A DNA stretch of 64,000 nucleotides from Massilia sp. W12. GTDB taxonomy: Bacteria; Pseudomonadota; Gammaproteobacteria; Burkholderiales; Burkholderiaceae_D. The stretch lies in the NCBI RefSeq assembly GCF_037300705.1, contig NZ_CP147776.1, forward strand, positions 5,462,857-5,526,856, read 5' to 3'. Positions 1 to 10,200 of this stretch are shown in pieces. The notes below the pieces were generated by a model. That model searched no databases. It had not been told where the DNA came from and saw only the letters and a program-made list of their open reading frames with translations. The first letter of the stretch is position 1. Each line of letters opens with the position of its first letter. The position numbers were made by a program, and so were the translations under genes.

Positions 1-1332
1 CGCCTCGCGCAACACGGCGCGCAAACTGTCTTCGGTGGCTTGCAGCAGGTGCGCGGTTTCCGCCGGGTTCAGCACATAGGGCGGCATCAAATACACGGTG
101 TTGCCGATCGGGCGCAGCAATAATTCATTTTTGGCGGCGGCGGCGAAGATGCGCCGCGCAAAGCTGGGGCCATGCTGGAAGCTGGCGTCCACATCAAAGG
201 CGAATATCATGCCGCATTGGCGCAGGTGACGCACTTGCGGCAGCGCGGCGATGCTTTGCAGGCCCTCCATGATGCGCTGCGCCTGCGCCTGATTGCGCGC
301 CAACACATCGTCTTGCGCAAAAATATCCAAGGTGGCCAGGGCCGCGCGGCAAGCCAGCGGATTGCCGGTGTAGGAGTGCGAATGCAAAAAACCGCGCCGT
401 ATATCGGCGTCGTAAAACGCCTGATACACCGCCTCCGTGCTGAGCACCACCGAAAGCGGCAGATAGCCGCCGCTGATGCCTTTCGAGAGGCAGAGAAAAT
501 CCGGCCAGATGTGCGCCTGTTCGCAGGCGAAGAATGTGCCGGTGCGGCCACAGCCGACCGCGATTTCATCCGCAATTAAATGCACTTGATGCGCATCGCA
601 CAGCGCGCGCAGTTTTTGCAGATACAGCGGGTGGTGCATCTGCATGCCGCTGGCGCATTGCACCAGCGGTTCGACGATGATGGCGGCGATCTGGCCGGCG
701 CGGCGGTGCAATACGTTTTCCACTTCGGCGGCGGCGCGCAGGGCCACGGCTTGCGCGTCTTCACCCGCGCCGGCCTGGCGCGCGTCCGGGCTGGCGACCA
801 GGTGCGCGGGACGGATCAACGCCCCGTAAGCCTCGCGGAACAGGGCCACATCGGTGACGCCGAGCGCGCCCACGGTTTCGCCATGGTAAGAGCCGCGCAG
901 GCAGATGTATTCCTGTTTTTCCTTCTGTCCCTGATTTTGCCAGTAGTGAAAACTCATTTTCAGCGCGATTTCAATCGCGGATGCGCCATCGGAAGCATAA
1001 AACGCATGGCCCAGGGCATGCCCGGTCAGCGCGCTCAGGCGTTCTGAGAGTTCGATCACCGGCGCATGCGTGAAGCCGGCCAGCATCGCGTGTTCCAGGG
1101 TTTCCAGCTGTTTGATGACAGCGGCATTGATGCGCGGATTGGCGTGCCCGAATAAATTCACCCACCAGGAGCTGATCGCGTCCAGATAGCGCCAGCCGTC
1201 CTGATCATACAGCCAGGGGCCGGCCCCGCGCGCCAAGGGAATCAGCGGGGTTTGCTCATGGTGCTGCATTTGGGTGCAGGGATGCCAGACGCTGGCCAGA
1301 CTGCGTTGCACCATTTCCGCGCTGCTGATCAT
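1..1332 (-). CDS. bioA: Adenosylmethionine-8-amino-7-oxononanoate aminotransferase, 3' end beyond window
   Basis: Class III, PLP-dependent aminotransferase that makes 7,8-diaminopelargonate from KAPA with S-adenosylmethionine as amino donor (biotin synthesis, cytoplasm). Reading the minus strand from 1332 gives VWHPCTQMQHHE near the N-terminus, SSWWVNLFGHANPRIN, the GSYHGETVGALGVTD block, the IADEIAVGCGRTGTFFA block and LSKGISGGYLPLS with the PLP lysine. The frame is open to base 1, where VYLMPPYVL indicates that only a short C-terminal part is missing. The start is the ATG whose ATGA overlaps the stop of the upstream hydratase, so the two are probably translationally coupled. The neighbours are leucine-catabolic genes including a subunit of a biotin-dependent carboxylase, which would link making and using biotin. 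Identification is firm; only the true C-terminus is unseen. Confidence 0.93.
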   Translation of the reverse strand, partial: MISSAEMVQRSLASVWHPCTQMQHHEQTPLIPLARGAGPWLYDQDGWRYLDAISSWWVNLFGHANPRINAAVIKQLETLEHAMLAGFTHAPVIELSERLSALTGHALGHAFYASDGASAIEIALKMSFHYWQNQGQKEKQEYICLRGSYHGETVGALGVTDVALFREAYGALIRPAHLVASPDARQAGAGEDAQAVALRAAAEVENVLHRRAGQIAAIIVEPLVQCASGMQMHHPLYLQKLRALCDAHQVHLIADEIAVGCGRTGTFFACEQAHIWPDFLCLSKGISGGYLPLSVVLSTEAVYQAFYDADIRRGFLHSHSYTGNPLACRAALATLDIFAQDDVLARNQAQAQRIMEGLQSIAALPQVRHLRQCGMIFAFDVDASFQHGPSFARRIFAAAAKNELLLRPIGNTVYLMPPYVLNPAETAHLLQATEDSLRAVLREA

Positions 1333-2123
1333 TGCTGCGGCTCCACCCAGGCCGGTTTGCGCTTGGCCAGGAAGGCCGATAAACCTTCTTTGGCTTCCGG
1401 CGTGGCGCGGATATCGGCGATGCGCTGCGCGGTGTCGGCGATCAGTGCCGCGTTGATGGCCTGGCCGCCGATATCGCGCACCAGCCGCTTGGCCTGTTGC
1501 ATCGCTTGCGGCCCATTCGCGCTCAGTTCGGCTAACAGGGCTTGCACCGCCGCCGCGCTTTCGCCGCTGGCGCAGACGCGGTGCGCCAGGCCGAGTTCGC
1601 GCGCGCGCGGCGCGTTAAAGCGCTCGCCGGTGATGAACAGACAGCGCGCTTGCTGCATGCCCAAGGCCCGGATCACATAGGGAGAAATGGTGGCCGGAAT
1701 CAGGCCGAGTTTGACTTCGCTCAGGGCAAAGCGGGCTTGCTCTTCCGCCACCACGATATCGCACACCGCCACCAGGCCGACGCCGCCGCCCATGGCGTCG
1801 CCATTGACTTGCGCCACCACCGGCTTGCGGCAGCTGTCGATGCGGTTCAGCATATCGGCCAGGCCTTGCGCATCGGCGCGGTTTTGCTCGGGCGTGTAAT
1901 CGGCCATTTTGCGCATCCAGTTGGCGTCCGCGCCGGCGCAGAAGAAGCGCCCGGCCCCGCTCAGCACAATCACATGCACATCCGGCTCGGCGTCCAGCGC
2001 GGCAAAGGCCGCCGCCAGTTCGGCGATCACGGTTTCATTCAGCGCATTCGCCACTTCCGGGCGGTTGATGGTGAGGCGCGCGACATGCGCCTCACGTTGC
2101 AGCAACAGGGTTTGAAATTCCAT
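1329..2123 (-). CDS. liuC: Enoyl-CoA hydratase/isomerase family, probable methylglutaconyl-CoA hydratase
   Basis: A 264-residue crotonase-fold enzyme. The oxyanion-hole segments are visible as SGAGRFFCAGADANWM (about residues 55-70) and GDAMGGGVGLVAVCDIVVA (about 110-128), followed by FALSEVKLGLIPATISPYV, which resembles the 3-methylglutaconyl-CoA hydratases (LiuC/AUH) more than generic FadB-type hydratases. In leucine breakdown this step hydrates 3-methylglutaconyl-CoA to HMG-CoA. The gene starts 12 bases after the carboxyltransferase stop and its own stop overlaps the bioA start, so it lies inside one transcription unit. The exact substrate is inferred from the neighbour; family membership is certain. 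Confidence 0.9.
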   Translation of the reverse strand: MEFQTLLLQREAHVARLTINRPEVANALNETVIAELAAAFAALDAEPDVHVIVLSGAGRFFCAGADANWMRKMADYTPEQNRADAQGLADMLNRIDSCRKPVVAQVNGDAMGGGVGLVAVCDIVVAEEQARFALSEVKLGLIPATISPYVIRALGMQQARCLFITGERFNAPRARELGLAHRVCASGESAAAVQALLAELSANGPQAMQQAKRLVRDIGGQAINAALIADTAQRIADIRATPEAKEGLSAFLAKRKPAWVEPQQ

Positions 2124-2135
2124 GTCAGCCTTCCT

Positions 2136-3755
2136 TTACATGCGGAATACAGAGAAACGCGGTTCCGGGATAGGCGCATTCAGCGCTGCCGACAGGCCCA
2201 GGCCCAGCACGGTGCGGGTGTCCGCCGGGTCGATGATGCCATCGTCCCACAGGCGCGCGGTGGCGTAGTAGGGGTGGCCCTGTTCTTCGTATTGCTGGCG
2301 GATCGGTTGCTTGAATTTTTCCTCTTCTTCCGCGCTCCAGGCCCCGCCTTTGGCTTCAATCCCGTCGCGCTTGACGGTGGCCAGCACCGAGGCGGCTTGC
2401 TCGCCGCCCATCACCGAGATACGCGCATTCGGCCACATCCACATAAAGCGCGGCGAATACGCGCGCCCGCACATGCCGTAATTGCCGGCGCCGAAGCTGC
2501 CGCCGATGATCACGGTGAATTTCGGCACGCTGGCGGTGGCCACTGCCGTCACCATCTTGGCGCCATTGCGCGCGATGCCTTCATTTTCATATTTGCGCCC
2601 GACCATGAAGCCGGTGATGTTTTGCAAAAACACCAGCGGAATCTTGCGCTGGCAGCACAGCTCGATAAAGTGCGCGCCTTTCAAGGCTGATTCGGAGAAC
2701 AGAATGCCGTTATTGGCGATGATGCCGACCGGCATGCCGTGAATGTGGGCGAAACCGCACACCAGGGTGGCGCCGTAGCGCGCTTTGAATTCGTCGAATT
2801 CGCTGCCATCGACAATCCGCGCGATCACTTCGCGCACATCAAACGGTTTGCGCGTATCGACCGGAATCACGCCATACAATTCAGACGCCGGGAAGAGCGG
2901 CTCGCGCACTTCGCGCAGCGGAATATTCGGCAGTTTTTGCCGGTTTAAGCGCGATACCGATTGGCGCGCCAGCGCCAGCGCATGCAAATCGTTTTGCGCC
3001 AGATGATCGGCCACGCCGGACAGGCGGGTGTGCACATCGCCGCCGCCCAGGTCTTCGGCGGAGACCACTTCGCCGGTGGCGGCTTTCACCAGCGGCGGGC
3101 CGCCCAGAAAGATGGTGCCCTGGTTTTTGACGATGATGGATTCATCGCTCATCGCCGGCACATATGCGCCGCCGGCGGTGCAGGAACCCATAACCACCGC
3201 GATTTGCGCGATGCCTTTGGAAGACAGATTGGCTTGATTGTAGAAAATGCGGCCAAAGTGGTCGCGGTCGGGGAAGACTTCATCCTGATTCGGCAGATTC
3301 GCGCCGCCCGAGTCCACCAGATACACGCAGGGCAGATTGTTTTGCTCGGCGATTTCCTGCGCGCGCAAATGTTTTTTCACCGTCATCGGGTAATACGTGC
3401 CGCCTTTGACGGTGGCGTCATTGCAGACAATCACGCATTCGATGCCGGCGATGCGGCCAATTCCTGTGATGATGCCGGCGGCAGGCGCCGCCGCCACGCC
3501 TTTCTCATCCTGGTACATATCCCAGGCCGCCATTTGCGAGAATTCCAGGAAAGGGGCGCCGGGATCGAGCAGCATTTGCACCCGCTCACGCGGCAAAAGC
3601 TTGCCGCGCGCCACATGTTTGGCGCGCGCCTGCTCGCCGCCGCCCTGTTCGATCAAGGCGATTTTTTGCCGCAGATCATCGACCACGCTTTGCATGGCTT
3701 GCGCATTGGCTTTGAAGTCTTCGCTGCGGCTGTTCAGTTTTGATTCAAGAATCAT
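2136..3755 (-). CDS. mccB: Methylcrotonyl-CoA carboxylase carboxyltransferase (beta) subunit
   Basis: A 539-residue acyl-CoA carboxyltransferase. It moves the carboxyl group from biotin to 3-methylcrotonyl-CoA in leucine catabolism (called liuB in pseudomonads) and works with a biotin-carrying alpha subunit that is not in the window. The N-terminus ([24 protein letters not shown]) and the glycine-rich crotonase-like stretches [19 protein letters not shown] and [20 protein letters not shown] are typical, and the length is normal for this subunit. The start ATG overlaps the ychJ stop as ATGA. Propionyl-CoA carboxylase beta is the main alternative, but the adjacent methylglutaconyl-CoA hydratase favours methylcrotonyl-CoA. 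Confidence 0.92.
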   Translation of the reverse strand: MILESKLNSRSEDFKANAQAMQSVVDDLRQKIALIEQGGGEQARAKHVARGKLLPRERVQMLLDPGAPFLEFSQMAAWDMYQDEKGVAAAPAAGIITGIGRIAGIECVIVCNDATVKGGTYYPMTVKKHLRAQEIAEQNNLPCVYLVDSGGANLPNQDEVFPDRDHFGRIFYNQANLSSKGIAQIAVVMGSCTAGGAYVPAMSDESIIVKNQGTIFLGGPPLVKAATGEVVSAEDLGGGDVHTRLSGVADHLAQNDLHALALARQSVSRLNRQKLPNIPLREVREPLFPASELYGVIPVDTRKPFDVREVIARIVDGSEFDEFKARYGATLVCGFAHIHGMPVGIIANNGILFSESALKGAHFIELCCQRKIPLVFLQNITGFMVGRKYENEGIARNGAKMVTAVATASVPKFTVIIGGSFGAGNYGMCGRAYSPRFMWMWPNARISVMGGEQAASVLATVKRDGIEAKGGAWSAEEEEKFKQPIRQQYEEQGHPYYATARLWDDGIIDPADTRTVLGLGLSAALNAPIPEPRFSVFRM

Positions 3756-4225
3756 TTGCTATCCCCAGTAGCGCCATCCACGTAGTACCAGCGCGCACCA
3801 TCGCCCTGGTCTTCCAATACGAAACGGCTGATTTCATGCAAGCGGTGCGCGCGTCCATCGCGTTGCCGGTAGCGCGCCACAAATTCCACGGTATCCCATT
3901 GTTGCGCCTGCGGCGCCAGCTGGCGCAAATCCGGCGGCACATCGCTGCTTGCTTCTTTACGTTTACGTAAACGTAAATCAGATTTTACCTCAAGACCCAG
4001 CCACAGCGGCGTCTCTTCCTGGTCAAAAAGTGGCGCTGGCGGGCGGGTTGCGGGATGCCAGGTGGCCAGCAGGTAAGCTTCATCGCGCCGGGTGAATGCG
4101 GTATAGCGCGAGCGCATCAGCTGCCCGGCCCAGCCGGCGTGCGCGGCGCCTTGCAGCAAAGGCCCGCAGCAGGCGGCGTAATTGGCGCCGCCGCAAGGGC
4201 AGGCGGCAGATTTGGCTTTGCTCAT
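3752..4225 (-). CDS. ychJ: YchJ-family (SEC-C motif) protein
   Basis: A 157-residue protein of the YchJ/UPF0225 family. It opens with a Cys-rich SEC-C-like metal-binding motif, [16 protein letters not shown] (residues about 9-24), followed by [22 protein letters not shown] and the [23 protein letters not shown] core. The molecular function of the family is unknown; it is small, cytoplasmic and probably zinc-binding. I start it at 4225 because the family begins right before this motif; a longer reading frame reaches 4489 but adds low-complexity sequence unlike the family. A stretch of about 25 residues around [12 protein letters not shown] seems to interrupt the usual core and carries a perfect DNA palindrome (3956-3977). 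The stop overlaps the mccB start, so it is probably first in that operon. Confidence 0.85.
   Translation of the reverse strand: MSKAKSAACPCGGANYAACCGPLLQGAAHAGWAGQLMRSRYTAFTRRDEAYLLATWHPATRPPAPLFDQEETPLWLGLEVKSDLRLRKRKEASSDVPPDLRQLAPQAQQWDTVEFVARYRQRDGRAHRLHEISRFVLEDQGDGARWYYVDGATGDSK
3956..3977. repeat. 22-bp perfect palindrome inside ychJ
   Basis: TTTACGTTTAC and its exact reverse complement meet without a spacer. In frame it encodes the basic run LRLRKRK. A perfect 22-bp palindrome is unlikely by chance in a gene of this size. It could be a protein-binding site or the trace of a small insertion; nothing else supports either. Confidence 0.6.
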
Positions 4226-4323
4226 GATGTTTTCCGATGGAGGTAATGCCGGCCTAATGCTAGCACTGTTGGTGGCGTTTGGGCGCGGAAAATTGGCTGT
4301 GAAGCGGGCCGGGGCGGGAGTGC

Positions 4324-5142
4324 TCAGGCGCGGTTTTTCGGGCCCATGTCTTGTTTGACAGCGGCCAGCGCAATGTTTTCGATCACGCCGGGCAACAGCA
4401 GTTTGAGCCAGCGCCCCAGCTTGCCCTTGAAGGTCATCACCACATCGCGCTGGCGCGCTTGCATGCCGCGCAAAATCAGGCGCGCGCATTCTTCCACACG
4501 CATCGCGTTTTCTTCTTTCAAGCCGCTCACGCCAGCCGGCTGGCCCTGCGCATTGTAGCCGTGGTAGCGGATGCGCGTGGCGACCACGCCGGGATAGGCC
4601 AGGGTGACGCTGACGCCGGCGGGTTTGAGTTCGATGCGCAAGGCTTCAAAAAAGCCATTCATGGCGAATTTGCTGGCGGAATAGGCGGTGCGCCCGGGCA
4701 CGCCGACCAGGCCGGCAAGTGAGGACACGGCGACGATGCGGCCCCGGCTGGCTTTCAGATGCGGCAGCGCGGCGTGCGTACACCAGACGCTGCCCCACAG
4801 ATTGACCCGCATCACGTCTTGATACCACTGCAAGTCATGCACGTCTTCCAGCAGGGCATGGGCGGAAACGCCGGCGTTATTGATCAGGATGTCGAGCCGG
4901 CCAAAGCGCGTGATGCAGGCGTCGATCAGGGCGCGGCAGGCGCTTTCCTCACCGACATCGCAAATTTGCACCAGAACGGTGCATGCAAAGGTTTCGCATT
5001 CCTGCGCCACGGCTTGCAAGGCGTCCTGGCGGCGCGCCGCCAGCACCAGGGCCAAGTCTGCGCCATGCTGACGCGCCATCTGGCGCGCCAGCTCCGCGCC
5101 TATGCCTTCAGAGGCGCCGGTGATGATAGCGACTTGGCGCAT
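4324..5142 (-). CDS. Short-chain dehydrogenase/reductase
   Basis: A classical 272-residue SDR with an NAD(P)-binding Rossmann fold. TGASEGIG at residues 9-16 is the nucleotide-binding motif, NNAG lies at 88-91, and the catalytic set is S140/S141, Y154 and K158 (YSASK). The C-terminal 60 residues (MTFKGKLGRWLKLLLPGVIENIAL) form an amphipathic or membrane-associating tail seen in SDRs acting on lipids or steroids. The substrate cannot be told from sequence. It follows a DUF808 gene on the same strand by about 10 bases, so the two may be co-transcribed. Confidence 0.85.
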   Translation of the reverse strand: MRQVAIITGASEGIGAELARQMARQHGADLALVLAARRQDALQAVAQECETFACTVLVQICDVGEESACRALIDACITRFGRLDILINNAGVSAHALLEDVHDLQWYQDVMRVNLWGSVWCTHAALPHLKASRGRIVAVSSLAGLVGVPGRTAYSASKFAMNGFFEALRIELKPAGVSVTLAYPGVVATRIRYHGYNAQGQPAGVSGLKEENAMRVEECARLILRGMQARQRDVVMTFKGKLGRWLKLLLPGVIENIALAAVKQDMGPKNRA

Positions 5143-5151
5143 GGCGTCGCG

Positions 5152-6069
5152 TCAGGCGGTTTTTGCCGGGCGCAGTTTTTGCGCCACGCTGACCAGGCCC
5201 AACACCAGCAAACCGGCCACCACACCAACAACGATTTCACACAGCATGCTTAACAGACCGGAGAAAAAGCCGCCGCCCAGCGGTTGCAAGATGTGTTCGA
5301 CCCAGTGGTGCAAAGGCCCGATGCCGTGCATCAAAATCGAACCGCCGACGGTGAACATGGCGATGGTGCCGACCACGCCCAGCAATTTCATCAGCTTGGG
5401 CGCGCCGGCCACCAGCCAGCCGCCTACTTTATGATTCAAGGCGCCGGGTTTTTTGCGCATATACAGGCCGATATCGTCCAGCTTCACAATCAGGGCCACC
5501 AGACCATATACGCCAACCGTCATCGCGATTGCAATCAGCGACAGGACGCCAAATTGCTTGATGAATGAGGATTGCTGCACCACGCCCAGCGCAATCACGA
5601 TAATTTCCGCCGACAAAATAAAGTCCGTGCGGATCGCGCCCTTGATTTTGTCTTTTTCCAGCGCCACCAGATCGCCATGCGGATCGATCAGGGCGGCGTG
5701 GATTTTCTGTTCCTGTTCCTGCTCTTCTTTTTTGTGCAGCAAGGGATGCAAGACTTTTTCCACGCCTTCAAAACACAGATAGGCGCCGCCCAGCATCAAG
5801 AGGAAGGTGACCAGCGGCGGGGCGAAATAATTGATCGCCAGCGCCAGCGGCACCAAAATCAATTTATTGATCATGGAGCCTTTGAAGACGGCCCAAACCA
5901 CCGGCAATTCGCGTTCAGCGGCGACGCCGGCCACCTGTTCGGCATTCAGCGCCAGATCGTCGCCCAGCACACCGGTGGTTTTTTTGGCCGCCACTTTCGC
6001 CATCACAGCCACGTCGTCCAGGGTGGTGGCGATATCGTCCAACAATAATAGTAAGCTGCTGCCAGCCAT
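5152..6069 (-). CDS. DUF808 (YedI-like) inner-membrane protein
   Basis: A 305-residue membrane protein with the family's strongly conserved N-terminus (MAGSSLLLLLDDIATTLDDV, then KKTTGVLGDDLALNAEQV) and several hydrophobic helices; an acidic EEQEQEQ stretch lies in a cytoplasmic loop. Function is unknown. The start at 6069 is preceded by GGAGC at proper spacing and matches the family start; the reading frame extends to 6129 but that part is not conserved. The SDR gene follows closely. Confidence 0.88.
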   Translation of the reverse strand: MAGSSLLLLLDDIATTLDDVAVMAKVAAKKTTGVLGDDLALNAEQVAGVAAERELPVVWAVFKGSMINKLILVPLALAINYFAPPLVTFLLMLGGAYLCFEGVEKVLHPLLHKKEEQEQEQKIHAALIDPHGDLVALEKDKIKGAIRTDFILSAEIIVIALGVVQQSSFIKQFGVLSLIAIAMTVGVYGLVALIVKLDDIGLYMRKKPGALNHKVGGWLVAGAPKLMKLLGVVGTIAMFTVGGSILMHGIGPLHHWVEHILQPLGGGFFSGLLSMLCEIVVGVVAGLLVLGLVSVAQKLRPAKTA

Positions 6070-6157
6070 TGATTTGCTCCAAAATTGAAAGGGTTGAGTA
6101 TAAGCAAAGACTGCATAAATACTGAGCACGGCGCGCCGCAGTGTTCCTCAGCTTTTT

Positions 6158-7267
6158 CTATATATCCATGGCATCGGCCTGTTCGCACCAGGCTTGCGGT
6201 TGCGCCAGAATCAAATCCAGCAGGGCCGGATCAAAATGTGTGCCGCGCCCTTCCTGCAAAATGCGTAAAGCCTGTTCGTGAGCATACGCCGGTTTATAGC
6301 TGCGCGGCGAAATCAGCGCGTCATACACATCCGCCAGAGCCACCAGGCGCGCCACAAAAGGAATATGTTCACCGGCGCGCCCTTCCGGATAACCTTTGCC
6401 ATCCCAGCGCTCATGATGCGAGGCGGCGATTTGCGCCGCGCAATGCAAATATTCCGCCGCCAGCGGATATTCATTCGCCAGACTGCTCAGCGCCTGTGCG
6501 CCATGGCTGGTATGCAGGCGCACCGCAGCGAATTCGGCTTCGTCGAGTTTGCCGGGTTTTTGCAAAATGCCATCGGGTGCGGCCAGCATGCCGATATCGT
6601 GCAGCGCTGCGGCGCGCGACAGATGTTCGATTTGCAGCGGGCTTAAATCAGTCAGCGCGGCTTGCACCGCCTGCTGCGCCAGCCATTGCGTAAGGCGTTG
6701 CACGCGGCGGATATTGCCCTGGTTTTCCTGCACCCGGCTGCCGGCCAATTGCGCCAGCGCCATCAGTGTCGCTTGTTGCATTTGCAATAGTTGGCGGGTG
6801 CGTTGCTGCACCAGTATTTCGAGGTGCTGTTCTTGCTGCTCCAGCAGGCGGCGCGCATTGCTCAGACTGAGTTGGTTGGCCACGCGCGCGAACACAATCG
6901 GCGGGCTGATCGGCTTGGCGATGTAATCGACCGCGCCCAGGTTCAAGCCGGTTTCCTCGTCCTCCACCTGGCTTTTCGCGGTTAAAAAGATGACCGGAAT
7001 AGGCGCCGTGTCCGGATTGGCTTTGAGCCGGCGGCAGGTTTCATGGCCATCCATTTCCGGCATCATCACATCCAGCAAAATCAAATCAGGGTAGGGCGGA
7101 TGGGAGACGATTTGCAGCGCTTTCAAGCCATTGGTGGCGATTTTGATTTTGTACTTGCCTTTGAGCAGCGCTGCCAGCAGGGAAATATTATCCGGCGTGT
7201 CATCCACGATCAGAATAGTTTGCTTTTCCTGCAAGTCGATAAAAGCGCTCATTGCATCAAGTCTCAT
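6158..7267 (-). CDS. Response regulator with HD-GYP output domain (RpfG-like)
   Basis: A 369-residue protein: a receiver domain (residues about 15-135, phospho-acceptor D66 in LILLDVMMPEMDG), a linker helix with a coiled-coil look (SLSNARRLLEQQEQHLEILVQQRTRQ), and an HD-GYP phosphodiesterase domain (about 175-360) with the metal-binding HD in AALHDIGML and the HH plus GYP signature in HHERWDGKGYPEG. Known members hydrolyse cyclic di-GMP. It starts about 10 bases after the hybrid kinase, so the two are very likely a kinase/regulator pair; an alternative start lies five codons downstream (7252). Confidence 0.92.
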   Translation of the reverse strand: MRLDAMSAFIDLQEKQTILIVDDTPDNISLLAALLKGKYKIKIATNGLKALQIVSHPPYPDLILLDVMMPEMDGHETCRRLKANPDTAPIPVIFLTAKSQVEDEETGLNLGAVDYIAKPISPPIVFARVANQLSLSNARRLLEQQEQHLEILVQQRTRQLLQMQQATLMALAQLAGSRVQENQGNIRRVQRLTQWLAQQAVQAALTDLSPLQIEHLSRAAALHDIGMLAAPDGILQKPGKLDEAEFAAVRLHTSHGAQALSSLANEYPLAAEYLHCAAQIAASHHERWDGKGYPEGRAGEHIPFVARLVALADVYDALISPRSYKPAYAHEQALRILQEGRGTHFDPALLDLILAQPQAWCEQADAMDI

Positions 7268-7277
7268 GAATGGGAAA

Positions 7278-10200
7278 TCAGTCTAACACGGCTGGTGCGC
7301 TGAATTCCGCCGCCACCGCGCCCTTTTCCAATGCATCCAGGGCCAGGTCAAAGTCAAATTGGCGGGTCGCACGCATGATGCGCCGGTGTGCATCCGGGCC
7401 CAGCGCTTGCGCCAGCAGCTGATTATGCTCGGCTAAAAAGTCAATCGCATCGCCGTCATTTTGTTGCAACAGGCGGGCGAATTGATTGATCGCCTCTTGC
7501 GCCTGGGTGCGTTCAAAACCTTCGCACACCGTTTCCTGCGCCCCCGGACGTTGCGCCAGCGCTTGCTCAATGCCTTGCAACACTTCTTGCATGGCGCCGT
7601 CCAGATCGGCCAGGCGGGTTTGTAACACCTGACTGGCGGCCCCTTGTTTGCAAGCCTGCTCCAGCACGCTGGCGCAATCTTTGACCTTGGCGGCGCCGAT
7701 CATGCCGGCCACCCCTTTCAGGGTATGGGCGAAGCGTTCCGCCAGCACCAGATCATCCGAGACCAGGGCATGGGCGAGCTTTGCCGCAACATCGTGTTGG
7801 CCATCGCGGAAGCGCGATAATAATTCCAGATACATGGCTTGATCGCCCAGCATGCGCGAGAGGCCGTCGGCCACATCAATGCCGGGGATTTGCAGCGGCG
7901 CATCCGGCGCCGCCGGCGCGCTTTCGGTTTGCGGGGCCGCGCCCAGATGCACGATTTCATGCAGATCCAGCAGCGGTTGGGCGTTGCCGGCGGCCAGATA
8001 TTGGCTGCACCAGCTGCTCAGCATATGGTAAAACTCGCCCGGATTGATCGGCTTGGCGATGTGGTCATTCATACCCGATTCCAGGCAGCGCTCACGCTCT
8101 TCCACCATGGCGTGCGCGGTCATGGCGATCACCGGCAGATTGGCGAACCGGGCATCGCTGCGAATCGCGCGGGTGGCTTGATGGCCATCCATTTCCGGCA
8201 TTTGCACATCCATGAACACCAGGCCGAAGTAATCCGGCCCCAGTTTTTGCAAGGTTTCCACCGCCAGCCGCCCATTCGCCGCGACTTCGACCTTGATGCC
8301 GACCGCCTGCATCAATTCCGTTGCAATCATTTGATTGATTTCATTGTCTTCCACCAGCAGCACGGTGAGTTCGGCGAACATCGGAGTTTCCTGGCGTTGA
8401 TGCGGTGTATGTTGCGACGCATCAAATAAATCCACCAGGCAGTCATTCACATCCGCCGCTTGCACCGGCTTGTGCAACAGGGCGTCCGGAATCGTGATAT
8501 CGCCCTGCTGCTGCAGCGTCTCGCGCGCTTGATCTGACAGCAAAATCAATTTCGGCTTGTGCTTGATCTCGGCGTGCTGAATATCGTGCGCCAGCTTCAA
8601 ACCAGATACGCCGGGCATTTCATGGGTGATGAAAATCAAGCCATACGGCCAGTTTTCATCGCAGGCGCGGATCGCCGCCAGCGCTTCCCCGCCGCCAAAG
8701 GCGAAATCGACTTCCACCGGCAGGTGCGACAGAATTTCCGCCAGCGCCAAGCGCGCTCCCGGATTGTCATCCACCACCAGCACACGCATGCCATCCACCG
8801 CGCCGGGCAGGTGGTGGCTCTGGGCCTGCATCGCCGGCAAGCCGAACCAGGCGGTGAAATGCATATTGGTGCCGACGCCGGGCGTGCTTTCCAGCCAGAT
8901 GCGGCCATCCATCAATTCCACCATGCCCTTGGCGATCGACAGCCCAAGGCCGGTGCCGCCATATTTACGGGTGGTCGATTCATCAGCCTGGGAAAAGGCG
9001 TGAAACAGCTTGGCCACCTGATCCGGCTGCATGCCGATGCCGGTGTCGCGCACATTGAATTCGAGTAAAACGCGCTGACCTTCCACCATTTCACGCACCT
9101 GGCAATTCAGGTACACGCCGCCGCTTTCGGTGAATTTGATCGCATTGTTGACCAGATTGATTAAAACCTGGCCCAGCCGCAAAGGGTCGCCGATCAGCGT
9201 GCGCGGCACCCGCGCAGGAATCTGGAACACATATTGCAGCTCTTTTTCGCGCGCCTTGTCGCTGGTCACGGTGGACAGGTTGGAGAGCACTTTATCGAGA
9301 TTGAATTCGACCCGTTCAATCAAGAGTTTGCCGGCCTCGATGCGTGAAAAGTCCAAAATATCATTGATGATGCCCAGCAGGGAAATGCCGGCGCTGTGGA
9401 TTTTTTCCAGATAATCGCGCTGCTTGGGCGAGAGTTCGGTGCACAAGGCCAGATGCGCCATGCCGATAATCGCGTTCATCGGCGTGCGGATTTCATGGCT
9501 CATATTCGCCAGGAACATGGATTTGGCGCGCGTGGTTTCTTCCGCATGGCGGCGCGCCATTTCCGCTTCGCGCAATTCATGCTGGAATTGCAGGGTTTGC
9601 AAATGCACCCGTTCGGCATGGCTTTGGCGCAAGCTTTCTTCCAGATTGCGCCGGTTGGTGATGTCATTCAGGAAGGAGAGCGAAGCCGGCTTGCCTTCCC
9701 ACTCAATCGGCACTGCAGAAATCTCGATCCAGCTGATTTCTCCGCTTTGATGATTGCGGATGCGGAAGGCGAAGTATTTTTCCGCCGGTTCATTGCGCAG
9801 CCGTTTTTCATACTGGGTTTTGACCATCTCCAGATCGTCCGGATGGACATCGGCAAACACCGGCATGCTGAACAATTCCTGCTGACTGCGGCCACTGATT
9901 TGCTGTACGCGCGGATTGGCGAACACGATGCGCCCTTCCTGCACCACCATAATGCCTTCGGTCACATTATCGACCACGGCGCGGTGATGTTCTTCGGACT
10001 TGGCCAATTCCGCTTCCAGCTTGCGCCGCCGGTCAATATCCAGCACCGCCCACACCGTGCCCTGCTCCAGATCGGTGGTGTGCACCGCGCGCCCGGACAA
10101 GCTGGCCCAGAATAATTCGCCGTTGCCGCGCCGCATCTGCAGCTCTGTGGAAAACGCTTCGCCGCGCCGCACCGCCTGCGCCGCCATGGCCCCGGTTTCC

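Noticed and set aside
1542-2690. 382-codon plus-strand frame across liuC and mccB
   Set aside because: His/Arg/Ala-rich translation typical of the antisense of GC-rich genes; both minus-strand genes are clear.
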